Shown: positions 38,459-52,800 of the stretch, piece by piece
How the letters are laid out: the number at the start of each line of letters is the position of its first letter
How positions within the stretch are numbered: the first letter of the stretch is position 1
Source: Dipetalonema caudispina
Taxonomy: Eukaryota; Nematoda; Chromadorea; Rhabditida; Onchocercidae
Direction: 5' to 3'
Assembly (NCBI GenBank): GCA_013365325.1
Contig: JABVXV010000041.1
Span: 62,001 to 126,000 of the forward strand
Length of the DNA stretch: 64,000 nt
Position numbers and translations under genes: made by a program
The notes under the pieces: generated by a model
Told to the model about the DNA's origin: nothing
The model's database searches: none
Seen by the model: the letters and a program-made list of their open reading frames with translations, nothing else

Positions 38459-40639
38459 ATTGATGGCTCATTTGCATACTGGTTCCGTGGTGAAATCAAC
38501 CAATTCTTTGTGCGAATTTTGCTAATTTCTACTTGCAAACACTATCATCTGCTCTCACTTCATCTCTGCACCACGCATTTGCTTTTTTATTCTTCGCCAG
38601 AAACGATTCAAAAACATACAAATGATATTAAACCTCTTTTGCTGATCTTATGAACTTTAAACTTTGGGACTTTGGGAACTCATTGAACAAATTTGTGGAC
38701 GGTGTCATTTGGTATTAGTTCTTATTAAAATTTCTGCCTCTTGAAATCCCCTTCACCAGGTAATTCACTTTCGGGTCATCCGTAAGTTCAAATTCAAGCT
38801 AATCCTATTTTGTAAGATATTTTATTGGAACTGCATTTGCTTAAATCACTTATCTCCAATTTTCTTCAAGTAAAATTTATGTCAGTATTTTTTTAAGTTT
38901 GATTTTTTTGTAGCTCCTGCTTATCTAGCTCGAGTGTCATTTATTTGTGGAAAAGTTCTTTGGTTTTTTGTCCATTTTTTATTTGGCGCAGGTATCGTTC
39001 ATTTGTATAATGTATTCAATGAGTGACAGTTGGAAATTTAGTTAAGTTCATATGCCAGACCCTTGTAAAATTGATTTTTTTTTTTGGCGTATACAGCTCG
39101 TGGAATTTGACGAAGAGCTGCTTCTATGCTTGATCGTGTACGTTTTCACTGACAGTTATTACCCTGAATAAAGGTATGGCATATATTATGAATGAAAGTG
39201 TTAAGAATTCTGATGCAGAAGCGTGGTAGTTGAATGTTCTGTGAGGGGATTAACATTGTTTTGCGAAATTCGGAAGCTTTCACATTCTTACTGTTTTATC
39301 GTCTATGTGCAGTGGACATGGTGTACATGCATATAAATTGTTTCCATTTTTCTATGTATAATATAACCTATAATGCATAGTCTTGGTTCTGTTCATTTTA
39401 AAAGGAAAATTCGTCGAAATTTTATTCATATACAAAGAATGCTATTTATTAAATAGTTTTTGATAATGAAATTTCGTTTTTCTCACTTCCGCAGTGTTAT
39501 TCTGCGGTCTTGTTGAATTCGTTTATAGTGGTGGTTAATGGAATTCCAAATGAATCCCAGAATCTCTAGTCATAATGGGTTAGCTACGTTCTCATTACAA
39601 CGGGTTTATCTCTTAGTTGTGAACTTCATGAACAAGCAATTTTTTATCTGGCATTCTAGCATAAATTCGGAGGTCGAATTCATCGTTTTCTGGTACATTT
39701 AGTTTAGTTGTGGAATTGCATTAGTTTTGTGCACAGCAACAAGCTGAATTTGGAGCGATGTTTATTCACAAGCCTGGAATGCAATATTACGAGAAGCTAG
39801 TGGGAACTGGGCGGATCGATAGTATAATTAAACTTTTATTTTGGTCGGTTTCTGGTCTTCTATTCATGTAACCTGATATCATTTCTCCTGAAATGGGTGA
39901 TTTATTGTTGTCCTTGATGCGACGAAATGAGTATTGTGTCGGAAGGCATTTCTTATACGACTTTTAAAGAATCTCAAGCATTCTTCCAAAACCAAAAGTT
40001 TAAAATTGTTCCTCCCTCCAGCTTCCTAATGTCATTACCAGAAACTCTGACTTTGCTTGGAGCATCTGAATAAAATTTTTCGTAGAAGCATGATAACTTT
40101 TAAACGAGGTTCAGCTAGATAGCAAACTTATAATCTTTGGGGTTACTTGAGAATCTTCTAAGGGCGTTTGTCGAAATCTGCATGCTTTGAAGTCTTTGAT
40201 TTGCAAATTGGTGAAAAATACCGATTTCGTTCATCCTTCTAACATTTTTTGGTTTTGGAATTTTCTTCTCGATGCACCCGAAATTGTTAGTTAACGTAGC
40301 GATCCGATGATAAATAATGATAAACCAATTTGAACTGCCGAGCTATACTTCACATTTCAGTATGTTCCAGTATACATCCGAAGACAATAAAAAATTCTTG
40401 TGTCCATAAGAGAAGAACCAGTATTACAGAAAAAAAAAGTGAAGTCCGTAAAATTGAATAAGTCAAGGTGCTGAGCGAGAAGAGATTCAATAAGCAAGAA
40501 GTTTTATACGACATTTATGTACAACGACATAAATAATTAATCACAATTTTAATTGGCATAAATTAGGTGAAAGAGGAGGCGCTGAAGTGTTAACACATAA
40601 ATTGGGTCGATTTATAGGTAAATATCGTTAACAGTACAA
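38459..40639. other. Intergenic region between convergent arl-8 and unc-22
   Basis: Holds the two 3' ends. AATAAA on the + strand at 39167 fits arl-8, and TTTATT near 39899 would be a minus-strand signal for unc-22 about 740 bases past its stop. Both are tentative. No gene-like open frame or repeat was seen. Confidence 0.5.
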
Positions 40640-43600
40640 CTATTTTTCGACCAGTAAAGCAGCTGCGTATTTACATATCGCTTTTTTGTCCTTGATTACT
40701 TTTACTACATAAACGCCTTCATCGTCAGGTTGGACATCCTGAAATTTCAAAAGAAAATGTTAGGGTAAATTAAATTTTTCATTCTCTCCCGTCTGAACTT
40801 CTGGTTTTTTTTTTAAACAAACCACTATAAATGCCTCAGATAAAGAGGGATAATTTGGCATGCACTAAATCTGACCTTGAAGTCCAATTTGAAAGCATTT
40901 CCAGATTTAACTGATTTAATACGATCTGATTTTTCTACTTTACTGGATCCTTTGAACCACTGCACTGTCAAACCTTCGGCGTTCTCCATTTCAAGAACGA
41001 ATCTACAGGGCGTTGAAGATTTGGCCGTCACAGATTGTGGAAGCTTAGAAACAGGGAGTTCATTTGGTTGGTCTGAAATTGAATTTAAGCAATTACGGTT
41101 TCATTAAGTTTCAGTATTGCCTTAAATATGTACTAGAGAAGCTCCGAGAAACACTTCAATTTCTAATCAAGATAATACCGAGCACAACAAGTGACGCAGC
41201 GGACGTAAACGTTTTACCATCACGCGAGAAGTTGATTTGATAAATACCGTGATCATCAGGAGACACATTAGAAAACCTAAGTTGATACTCATTGTCGCTT
41301 ACTCTTGTTGTCACATTTTCATTTGACTGGATTTCTTTTCCATTTTTGAGCCATATAACCTGAAATTTGAAACAGTCAAACGTTATATCTTAATGTAAAT
41401 TTATTCAAGATTTATTTATAAAACTGTATTAGTTAAATTGGAACTTCCTAAGCAGCAAACCTTATCCACAGCTCCAGAAGATAATACTGAGAAGGTGGCT
41501 GTTGAGCCAGTAGCAACTTGAATGCCTCCAAGATGTCGAATTATTCGGAATTCGCTATTTTTTTCTGGAGTCTTTTCATCCGTTTTGATCGTCACATCAC
41601 CGTTTGGAATAGTCTGCTTAGCTGTTTCCTGCTGTTCTGCAGTTTCTTCAACATTTAATTCGCCATTTGTCAGCGGTTCATCTGCAGTGTCATCCGTCTG
41701 CTTGGTGTTCCTAGACACAAACGATTTCTAGTTTGGTGTGGTACTGCATTAAATTTTATTTGTCAGTTTGTTGAAATTCAGCCTTAATTCTCACGCAAAC
41801 CTATACTTTCTATAGTTTTCCACCTTTACCAGCCTCTATGCATCCATCGTGGAAAATAAGTGCTATTCTTAAATTCTGTAATTTATTCTCGAGTCGTTGA
41901 AGTTGTCTGGTAATTGGAGAAATATTACTCAAAACTTACCTTTTAACTATAAGATCTGCTTTACTTGTTTCTGAGCCTGCTGAATTACTAGCCATACAAC
42001 AGTACTCTCCTGCGTCTTGTTTATTAGCGTTTCTGATTGTTAGTGAAGCTCGACCCGTGACAAATGATATTTTTAGACGCGAATTACTAGTGATACGTTC
42101 ACCATTGTGAAGCCATTCGATAAGCGGTTCCGGATATCCTGTTATCTGCAAAGCCTTTTCGATCAATGCTTTCAAGGATTGATTTCTTCAGGTTTTTGAA
42201 ATTTAAATAAAGCAGTACTCACCGCACAAGAAAATTCAGCTTGTTCACCTTCATCTACAGTAATGCTCGACAATTTCGACACAAAAGTAGGTAGTTTATC
42301 ATCATGTTTTGCTGCTGAATCATCCCAAGATTGCAGTGTTGATGACTTCATACTATGCCCCGGTGAAATATCAGCACTGGACTGTGAACGCTCGATATTT
42401 CCTGCGCTGAGAGTGTCATAAACCCGTCTTGTATGAAGTGGTTTTACTGGTACTGATTCACCGCTTCTACCTTCAAGAAAAAAAAAGTCTTCTGTAAAAT
42501 GAAAAAGTTCCAACGCTTTAAAATTCTCAAATACTTAAGTATTAATTACTTAAGATAAATCTAAATAGAACTGTCATAATTTATATATTTGTGGATGAAT
42601 GGATCGGATGTCATGCATCAGATTGAAACGAATTCTTATATCCGAGTGTCAGTTAAAAGCATATCTATTACCTTGTACATTGACCGTACATTCAGTATAA
42701 TCTGTTCCCAAACTGTTAGTTGCCTCACAACGATAAGTACCCGCATCGTCCATACGAGAACTGAATAATTCCATTGTACAGACACCGCTCCGATAGGTTA
42801 AATGTGTTCTATCCGTGTCAATTGGTGCACCATCTTTGAACCATTTGACCTATATATAAATATTCAAATTTAAAATTTAGAATTGGACTTTGGAATTTCA
42901 AATTGATTTTCAGCTCAAAAGTGTACAATGACTGTCACCTAACATTGTTTTAAGAAAATTGCACATTAGTATCCTTTTCAAAACAGAGATTCAAATAAGC
43001 ATAGAATTACCTTAGGAATTGGATCACCTTGTACATTGCAAATCAATTTACATGGATGATTCTTCTGGATGAGACGTGATCGAAGATGGAAAGTGAATTT
43101 TGGAGCACTCTGGAGTTCTTTAAATGGTTCAGGTTCCCGCATAACATAAGCTCGTTTTTCAAATTCTGAGTCCCTCAGAGTGCTTTGTCTTCTAGCTGAT
43201 TCTAAAAATTATGTAGTTTGGTTTCAGGATTTGTAATGAAAGTTAATATTCAAACTTGGAAAAAAAAAATTCTGCACGCCATTATTGTTTGAAATCGATA
43301 AAAATTTAAGTGAATAGAAAGTTTTGAAGTTTGCTACTGAATTTAAGTTTAAATTTTTTTATTTAAACTAACCAGTCACTTTCAGGAATGCAACTTCTTC
43401 TTTGGAACCATACGAATTCTTTGCCCTTACAGTATATTCACCAGCATCTTCTAATTTAATCCTATTTATCGTTATCATATAATTATTATCTGCATATTTC
43501 TTCATATATTTGGTACTCTGCTTTAGTTCATCCGCATCCTTGTGCCATGTCACTATCAGTGGTGACGAACCAATAACTCTGAAATAAGTTCTTTACTCGT

Positions 43601-43873
43601 GAAATATTTAACAAAGTCAATTTCAGGTGAAAGTTACGTCGAAATTAAAATTTATATTGCTTCGAATATCAAACTGTCACAATACCTGCATGAGAATGTA
43701 GCATTTCCACCTTCATCACAACTTGTATTGAATGGTTTGACAATGAATCGTGGCTGACCTTCTTCTCTGCTGAACCATGTATCATGAATATGATATTCAG
43801 CTGGACGATGTTTTTTAAGGGAGCTGTAGTTCGAAATACGTCCGAGAGGTGGATTTGGTTCCGGCCACGAGTC
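40640..43873 (-). other. unc-22: Twitchin C-terminal block of five Ig domains with charged linkers
   Basis: Exons 43873-43686, 43578-43373, 43201-43011, 42849-42672, 42491-42223, 42145-41940, 41710-41461, 41359-41179, 41072-40876 and 40738-40640. Five Igs follow the kinase tail, as in C. elegans twitchin. Between Ig2 and Ig3 there is a Ser-rich linker (around SQSSADISPGHSMKSSTLQS). Between Ig3 and Ig4 there is an acidic Glu/Thr/Gln-rich linker of about 50 residues (for example NGELNVEETAEQQETAKQT). The protein ends ICKYAAALLVEK. The linkers are probably flexible and less conserved than the Igs. Confidence 0.88.
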
Positions 43874-46800
43874 CTGATATTAATTTAATCATAACAAAAA
43901 CGTTTGAATTTTTTGCTATAATATATATTGGCTAAAGATGCAGATTAGATCTGATAAAGTTGCTAATACTTACATATCTCTGTCTAACCGAGTCACGAAG
44001 GGAGTGATAACGTTCATTGGGTATTTGTTGAGACGGTACATTGTTGGCAGCCCCACTTAGCCAAGAATGTTCCAGAGCTTCATGTACAGTCATCCGACTT
44101 CTGTAATTAATCCATACATTAATTAAACGAGGCACTTTTTCAAAAGTTCGTTACTTATCTCGACTTCAAGTGCCTGCATATGATATCGAAAATTCGTGGC
44201 GTAACATAAAGATTACTTTGGGTCAAGCATTAGAAGTTTCTTGATAAAATCTTTTCCATCCTGAGAAATATTTGCAAAACTAGGGTCATCCATATTCCAG
44301 TCACATTTCTTTACATGCCGGAGAGTTTCTTCATCAGTTTCTCCACCGAATGGTGAAAGACCGGATAAGCTGCAATTTGGATCACACTATTAATCAATGT
44401 ACAAATAAAGGATGGATATACGATTAATATTTTGATAAGAAGCATGAGAACTGTATAGTACAAGAAGGCTTAATAATGTTCAAAGAATTAAGATCAATAT
44501 TAATTCTATTTTCAGCCATGTCTTCTGGCTGGAAGGTGACTGATAATGGTTTACCGTCTCAGCTGTGATTAAAATAAGCTGAAAAAAACTTACAGGATAT
44601 AAGCAAGTACACCAACGCTCCACATATCGGTGTAGAATCCCACTGGTTCATTGGCAACTACTTCCGGTGCTGCAAATTCTGCTGTACCTGTTGTCACTTT
44701 TACGGTGTCTTTGGGATCTAGTTTTGCTGCCAGACCGAAATCGATCAACTTTAACTGGTCACTTTTCTTCGTCATGAACATGATATTCTCAGGTTTCAGA
44801 TCCAGATGTACATAATTCATCTCATGCATGTGACATAACGCTTCACATACTTGTCGAATGTAACCAATTGCATCCGTTTCCGACATTTGATTCTTCTCAT
44901 CAGAAATTTTTTCGAACAGTTCGCCACCCGACATACTGCAAAAAATTCTGTCTTAATTTCAATTATGAATCTTATCCTTAAATACTCCAGAAACTTCTGA
45001 AATCAAAGATATTTGAGTACTCTTTTAACATTCAAATCAATTAAGATTGAAAAAACTTACAACTCATAAATCATGACCATTTCTTTATCATCTTCGAAAG
45101 CATCATGCAGATTTATCAATTTTGGATGTCTAAGGACAGACATGGTACTAATTTCCTTGCGCACTGTATCCTTATCCACATCATGAGGTGTATTAACAAA
45201 TTTTGCAGCAAACGTATTACCAGTTGCTTTTTCAACACAACGGTGCACAGAGCCAAATGCACCTCTGGAAAACATTATTCGAATTTCTGTGGGAATAAGT
45301 TTTGCAAATATGTTTCGAAAAACAACCTTTGCTTCCGAAAACTTTAAAATTTCCCTTTGGAAAGAATTCTTCCAGAATTAAGTCCATGGAATTGCTTCAA
45401 CAATATAAAAAAGAAACTTACGACCCAATTTCTTCAAGAATGTCATAGTAATCGTACACCGATTCTCGTTTTGGTTCTACCGGTTGCGGATAGTACTGTT
45501 TCCAAACATCGATTACGTAAGCATCATAATTATCAGATGTCTCTCCTTTTCCATGGACAATCTTGCCCAAATCGTCAACTGTAAAAAATTTTAAATAAGT
45601 AGACTTCAATTAAAATTTTATCATTAAGATTTTTAAATAAATCAAATTTCCATACAAATTTACAACCAATACATCCGAAACAAAACTCCTTACCATCGTA
45701 ACCTTTTTTTCGAATACGTTGTTCAGGAATAGCAATAGGAGCAGTTGGTTCGCACGGTTTTGATTGTCCGTATTTATTTTCGGCAATGATACGGAATTCG
45801 TAAGTATGCTTAGGTTTCAAACCTTCTATTGTCAGATAAGTATAACGCGATTTGGCACACTGTTCCCACTGACCACCAGTTGCTTCACGTCGTTCAATAA
45901 TATAGCTAGAGATTTAAATTAAATTTTTTGAGAATTGTTTTTAAAACCTATTTCGTTATTAATCTAACGAGATAGTTACACTTTATTTCAGTCGAATCTT
46001 GGGATTCCGAAAACATACTTGGTGATCATGGCACCTCCATCCAGTTCCGGTGTTTTCCATGACAAAATAGCAGCTTCATCCAGAACATTTTCAACAATAG
46101 GAAATCGCGGCGGATCGGGTCTATCAGCAACAGTTAAACTTATGTTAGCAGAATCCGAACCAACATTGTTTTCTACTACGACTCGGTACTGTCCAAAATC
46201 TTCTCGTGTACCATTTGAGATTGTCAAAGTTGTAAATCTAAAAAATTTTTATTCAAAGTTTTAATAAACATAACTACAAATCCAAGTTTTAATAAAAATT
46301 GGTTCTCTTAAAAATCTAAGCCAACTACTAAAAAGTTGGAACTTACTTATCGTCAGTCATAATCTTGTATTTATCAGAATCACTGATTGGTTCACCATTT
46401 TTAAACCATTTTGCTGCAGGTTGTGGAAACGCCTTGAATGGCACTTTCAACTCGATAGTTTCGTTCTTCTTTGCTTCATAACCTCCATGGTACCGCGGTG
46501 GAAGGAATACACGAGGCTTAGAACAAATAGTTACTTGTGCTTGCGTTGATTTGGTACCATTTGAGTTCGTTGCACGACAAGAGTACTCATCGGCATCATC
46601 CGCATGCAAATCATTAATGACCAATACCTGGAAAACTGCACTTTGTACAGAAAGATCAAAATCATGAATATCACAGAAGCCTTCGATAATCTTAAAGAAG
46701 TGTATAGTATTCCGAATTGCAGATAACCATTATTGAATATTTTATTATTTTCGTGAGTTCAACTTATAAATACATCATACCTGTGTATCACCCTTATCGT

Positions 46801-49800
46801 AAATGCTATATTTGGAAGTTTCGGTAAGCTCTCGTAGACCTTTGTACCAACGATATTCTGGTTGTGGATTACCAGTTATCACGCATTCTAAAGTTACCGA
46901 CCGTCCTTGTTCACCATACAAATCGGTAAGTGGAGTAATAATTGTTGGTGCTTGGCCAGATGGCAAATGAATGTACTTGATAACATCACTGGAAAAGTAA
47001 GTTCCAGAACTTGAAAACTGAAGTAATTGCTGAAAGAATTGCTTTTTTCTTTTACTTATTGATTTATTCTTTCAAGAATTTTTGTAGTTTAAGATTAAAT
47101 TTTTAAATGAACAATAGATTGACATATTTTTTTGCAGTAAGTCCAAAAATACCTCATAGATGGCTCGGAATTTCCAGCATCATTAATAGCAAATACACGA
47201 AATTCATAATCACGATTTTCGATCAGATTATTCACGATACAGGAAGTGGCTGGATTTGGATTATAGTTACATTTTTGCCAAATATCTGTACCAACTTCCT
47301 TCTTTTCGATCAAATAACCACGGATGCGACCACCTCCATCAGAATTTGGACGAGCCCAACTCAACGTCAGAGAATCTTCACTTATATTTGTACTCTGAAA
47401 TATGCTCCGTTGACTTTCACTATAAATTGAAAGAAAAGAAAAAAATTGGAGCTTGATCCAAGAGATGTCTTCAATTATAGAATTCTAAAAGAGAATTAAG
47501 CTTGAAATCAACCAGTTTTCCAGAAAAACGTACCACAGGTTTTCCAGGAGATGATGGAGGATCGAATGGTAGTCGTGCAACAATTGACTGGTCACCAACG
47601 AGGGGTGGACCTTGTCCATTTTCGTTGACAGCACTAACTCTGAACTCATATTCGTGTCCTTCGAAGAGGTCACTAACCAAATAGTTGGTATCTTTTATAA
47701 GTGTTGCTACTTCAGTCCATTCATCCTTTGTTAGATCACGCTTTTCGACAACATAATTGCTTATACGCGCACCACCATCACTCTAAAAAATTTTTCAAAC
47801 CCAGTTGAGACTAATTAAAAAGTATTTAAGAAATTGAACTACAAAAAAGAAATTCAGAAAAAAACTAACCACTGGAGGTTTCCAACTAAGTAACACCTGA
47901 GATACGTTCAAGTCTGAAAACTGTAATGGTCCTTGCGGTGCTGATGGCAGCCCGGTGACATTCAGCCAGAAACCAGTATTCGCTTCACCGCTGCCGTTGC
48001 TTATTGTCAATTCATAACGACCAGCCTCACTACTATGGATCGATGGAATAGTAATGATAACGTGGTTATCGAAATCCACGAAATGGATATTGGAATGATC
48101 CGCAGGTATTTCTTTCTTGTTCAGGGTAAACGTATAATTAAATGGACCGGTGCCGGAGAAGTAAATCTTTAGGCGTACTAATTCACCATCGGCATATACG
48201 GCATTTGCAACACCCTTTTCAATCACAGGTGGCGCTGAAATTTAACTTCAAAATCAAAATTCTGCGAATTTTGGAACAATAATGAGAAATAACTCAACAA
48301 GTTCCAAACCTTGAACAATTAATGCTGCGGTAGCAGAATCGGAACCATAAATATTTGACACTTCACAGGTATATTCACCAGAATCAATGTCCCATACTTC
48401 TTTGATGATAAGTTTGAAAACTTCGTCCTGTGCTTCAGTGCGATAACGTGCGCCTTCTGGTATTTCACGTCCATTACGTAACCAGCGTGCGGTTGGTGCT
48501 AAAAAATTATTCTTGTTACTAAGATTTTAAAGCTTTTCCAGAAACATCTTCAAGATTCCAACTTTCGGAATTAAAACTCATTAATCAATTAAGTAACCTA
48601 AATTACCTGGTCTGCCAACAGCTTCACATGTAAATACTGCACGTCGATTATATGGTGAAGCTGTGTCCACTGGTTTGACAACAATTACAGGCTTAGAACC
48701 ACCCATTTCCTGGATTTTGATTGGTGACGAAGGTAACGATGGTAAACCTTTCCCATGTTTATTGATAGCCGTAATTCGGAATTCGTAGTCACGAAATTCA
48801 ATTAGATTAGGGACGGTGAATTCAGGCTGCTGTACATTGTAGTCGCTAACAACTCTCCAGCTCTGGATACCAAGTTCTCGACTTTCCACAATGTATCCAG
48901 TTATCTTGGAACCACCATCATCAATTGGTGGAGCCCAGGTAAGCGTAACGTGATTTCTCCCTATCGATTCTGCAGCGACCTGAGTCGGTGGACCAGGTGG
49001 ACCAAATTTGAGTTTAAGCTGTATTTTCTCTGATGGCAGTGATGGTTTTGACAAACCAGCTTTATTTTTAGCGATAACACGGAATTCATATTCACCCTTA
49101 TCCTTTAAATTCTGGACTCGGAAGCTGGTAGCTTCTATTGGACGGACACTAGCATTTATCCATTTGCTAGATCCTGGTTCTTTGTACTGCAGCACATATC
49201 CGAGAATCTTCGAACCTCCGTCTGGCGGTGGTTCCCACTCTACCTCAGCCCAGGTGCTATCCATATCACGAACAGTGGGTGGATTTGGTTGTGATGGTAT
49301 TTTAAACTGATAACGAGCAATGATTGGTTCATCCAGTGCATTTGGTTTTGATATACCATATTGATTCTCTGCCCGAACTCGGAATTTGTAACGCTCGTTT
49401 TCATTAAGACCAATAACTACGTAATTGGTACCACGTACGAATGAGCTAATTTTCTCCCAAACATCATCTGAGGGCGTACTAACGCGGCACTTCTCTAGGA
49501 TGTAATTTGTGATATGAGAGCCTCCATCATCATCCGGTGGTTCCCAATCCAGAACGCAAGAATCCGGTGTGATATCGGAAACCATAAGATTTTTCGGTGG
49601 CGATGGACTATCGACAACCAGTAATCTGACATTAACGCTGTCCGATCCAGCATCATTTTCCAACTGAAAATAGATTTTTTTTTCTCAGAACATAACTTTT
49701 CCCCTCATTTTTTGATTTGAAAATAACCATTAATTGGTTCATGTATAGCTTGAATTCTGATTATTTACCTATAAATTGCTTCTTTTCGTAACTGGAATCA

Positions 49801-52800
49801 CGTTTATTCATGCGATCCCATTTCAAGAATGCTTTTTATATAGCTTTTGCAAATTATGCGATATTTTTTTCAAATTGTGCGCAAAAATCCTAGTAATGAG
49901 ACATCTACATTCACGATTCAAAATCTACATTAAAAAACTCGTTAAGTAGTAGCTAAAGGTCGACCCTCCTTCGTAGCTTTCGTGTTAAAGAAATAGAGGT
50001 AGAAACAAAAAAAAAAGCATTTCTTCCCTACGTTAAAAACTTCCAATATTTAAACACTTTTATTCTTGTTTAAACATTTAAAAAACCGAAATTTTGAAAG
50101 ATTTTGCTACCTTGATGGTGTAGGTGGCCGTATCGTCACGTTTGCATTTTTCATACGAAAGTTGTGTCAAAAAATCATTCGACTCAAGCTTTAAATGTTT
50201 TGACGTCTCATCAATTGGTTTACCGTCCTTTTTCCAGGTTATTTCCGGGGATGGACTTGACGAAAATGGTACCAAAATCTGTAAATTTATTTTTCATTTC
50301 GAAAGCTAGAAGACGTAGTCAATTTGAATATATAATTCCAAATCATTGAAATTTTATAAGTTTTTCATCAAGAAATAGTGCGGAATATTATTCTATTGAC
50401 CTACCTTCGCTGGGGACCCAGCATGAGCAATAATGTCTCTGCCAAGTAAAGCAAGCTGAATCCTTGGCTTTACAGCTTCTACCTGAGCCGTAATTTGCTC
50501 GCTGTTTTGGCTCCATGGACTTTGGCCAACTCCATTTACCGCCGCTACACGGAATTCGTAACGCTTGTGTGGTGTTAAACCACTCACCTAGAAAAGAAAT
50601 GCTCCGCATGCAATTCGATAGCTGATTTAATCATTTCTTATTAATTTCTTCTTTTTGGCCACTCAATTCGTTGGGTACACTTTTAAGGCGATTTTTTACT
50701 CCAAACTTTAATGTTAGTAACGAGGATAAACACAAATTTATGAAATATTATGATCCCTACTCGGTATTGCGTATCGTTGATAAGGCCAAAAACGCATTTT
50801 GACCAGTCAGCACCTTCTTCACGCTTTTCCAACACATAACCTTGTATCGGTGAACCACCATTATTCAACGGTTGAGTCCACTGCAACGTAATGGTATCTT
50901 CGGTTGTTGCAATAGCTTCTGGTCGTCCAGGAGTGTCAGGCCTATCTAAAAATAGTGAAATTCATGTATTTATAAACAGCTAAAAAAATAGGAAAGATAC
51001 ATTTTTGAGCTTAGAATAATAATTTTTTCATAGCTGAATACTTACTAAATGGATCTTTCGCAATAATCGGTTCTGTTGTTTCAAGTGGTTCACCAATTCC
51101 GTACTGATTCTCAGCCGAAACTCGAAATTCATATGGATGCCCATTTTCTAGGTTACGCACTCGGAAACTGGTACCAACTGGCTGACCAACTTTGGTCCAT
51201 GTACCATCTGATTCTCGTTTTTCCACCACATAATTGCTTATACCAGCACCACCATCATCAAGTGGTGGACTCCAATGAAGTGTTATTGCATCACCGGCAA
51301 TTTCACTTGCTGCTATTGGACCAACAGGTTTACCTGGTGGTGACAGTACGTTAACGTTCAGTTTTGCGGTATCCTTACCGAAACGATTACTTAACGTGAT
51401 ACGGTACGGTCCGGCATCTGATCTTTTCGCTGATTTCGTCGTTACGATCACAAAACCGTCCATTACCTGAATTTCCAATTACTTTAAATTATTCTCTATA
51501 TTTCTTCTTCTAATAAACGATAACTAAAAAAATCTTCAGAATCAAACAAATTTTCCTCTAATCTTGACCATTCTTGACAAATTTAATTAGCTTTGTCAAA
51601 ACTCAAAAAATTTTCATGAAAAAAGGATGTATGAAAGATTACTCCAATATTAATGCGATCATCTCCGCCAAATATTTCTTTCACTCCATTGATGACAGTT
51701 GCCATTGGTTTCGGATTACCACCAGTGAAAGGGATTTTGATTTCAAAATCATCGCCAGCCTTGACGGTAATATCCTTAACACCAGATAGATCCAAACATG
51801 GACGACCTGGTTGTTCTTCAATACGTATCACATCAGTTGGCTTTGACGGTTCACTTTTTCCAGCCGAATTAACAGCTTTCACGCGGAATTCATATTCTCC
51901 ATTCTCCTCCAGTGGTTCCACAACCAGAAAAGTGTCTTTGACAGGTCTATCGTTGCATGGTGTCCAGTCGCTAACACCAGCTTTCCTTTTCTCAACAATG
52001 TATCCTTCAATTGGAGCTCCGCCATCTTTTAAAGGACGGTTCCAGGTCAATTCTGCGGAATTTTTCGTTATTTTACCTACTCGTGGCTGATCTGGAGCAT
52101 CAGGTGGGATAACGAAAGGACGACACAGGGTGGGTTCAGAACTACCGCTCGGGTCACTTTCACCAGCCAGATTAACGGCTCGAACCCGGAACTGGTAAGT
52201 TTCTCCTTCGATTAAACCAGTTACAGTAGCTTCGGTATTTTTAATCGGGCGCATTTTGACGGGTGTCCAATCATTGCTGCTTTTCTCAAATTTCTCGATT
52301 ACATAACTTAGGATTGGCGATCCACCATCGTTATGTGGTGGTTTCCATGATAAGCTTATCTGATTGTGACCATATCCCGTCACTTCGGGAGTGGAGGGTG
52401 GCCCAGGGGGATCAAACGGATCTTTTGCAACTATTGATGTACCTACTAGTGGTTCACTCAATCCTATCACATTTTCAGCACGCACACGAAAGCGATATTG
52501 CTTTCCGTGTTCCAATCCACGAACGGTGTACGTAGTACCACCGACTGCTTCGATGACACGAACCCAGTTAGATGTATCTGCTTCTTGGTAATCGATGCGA
52601 TAACCGGTAACTTCAGAACCACCATCATCCTCAGGTGGACGCCATCTCAAGGTTACGGAATTGCGCGATGTTTCCGGATAAGCCAGTGGACCTTCTGGAG
52701 GTCCTGGTCGATCGACTACAGAAATCTTGATTGTTGCTTGTGTATCACCATATGAATTGGATGCAGTAATAGTGCATTCACCAGAGTCCGAACGTTTGCT

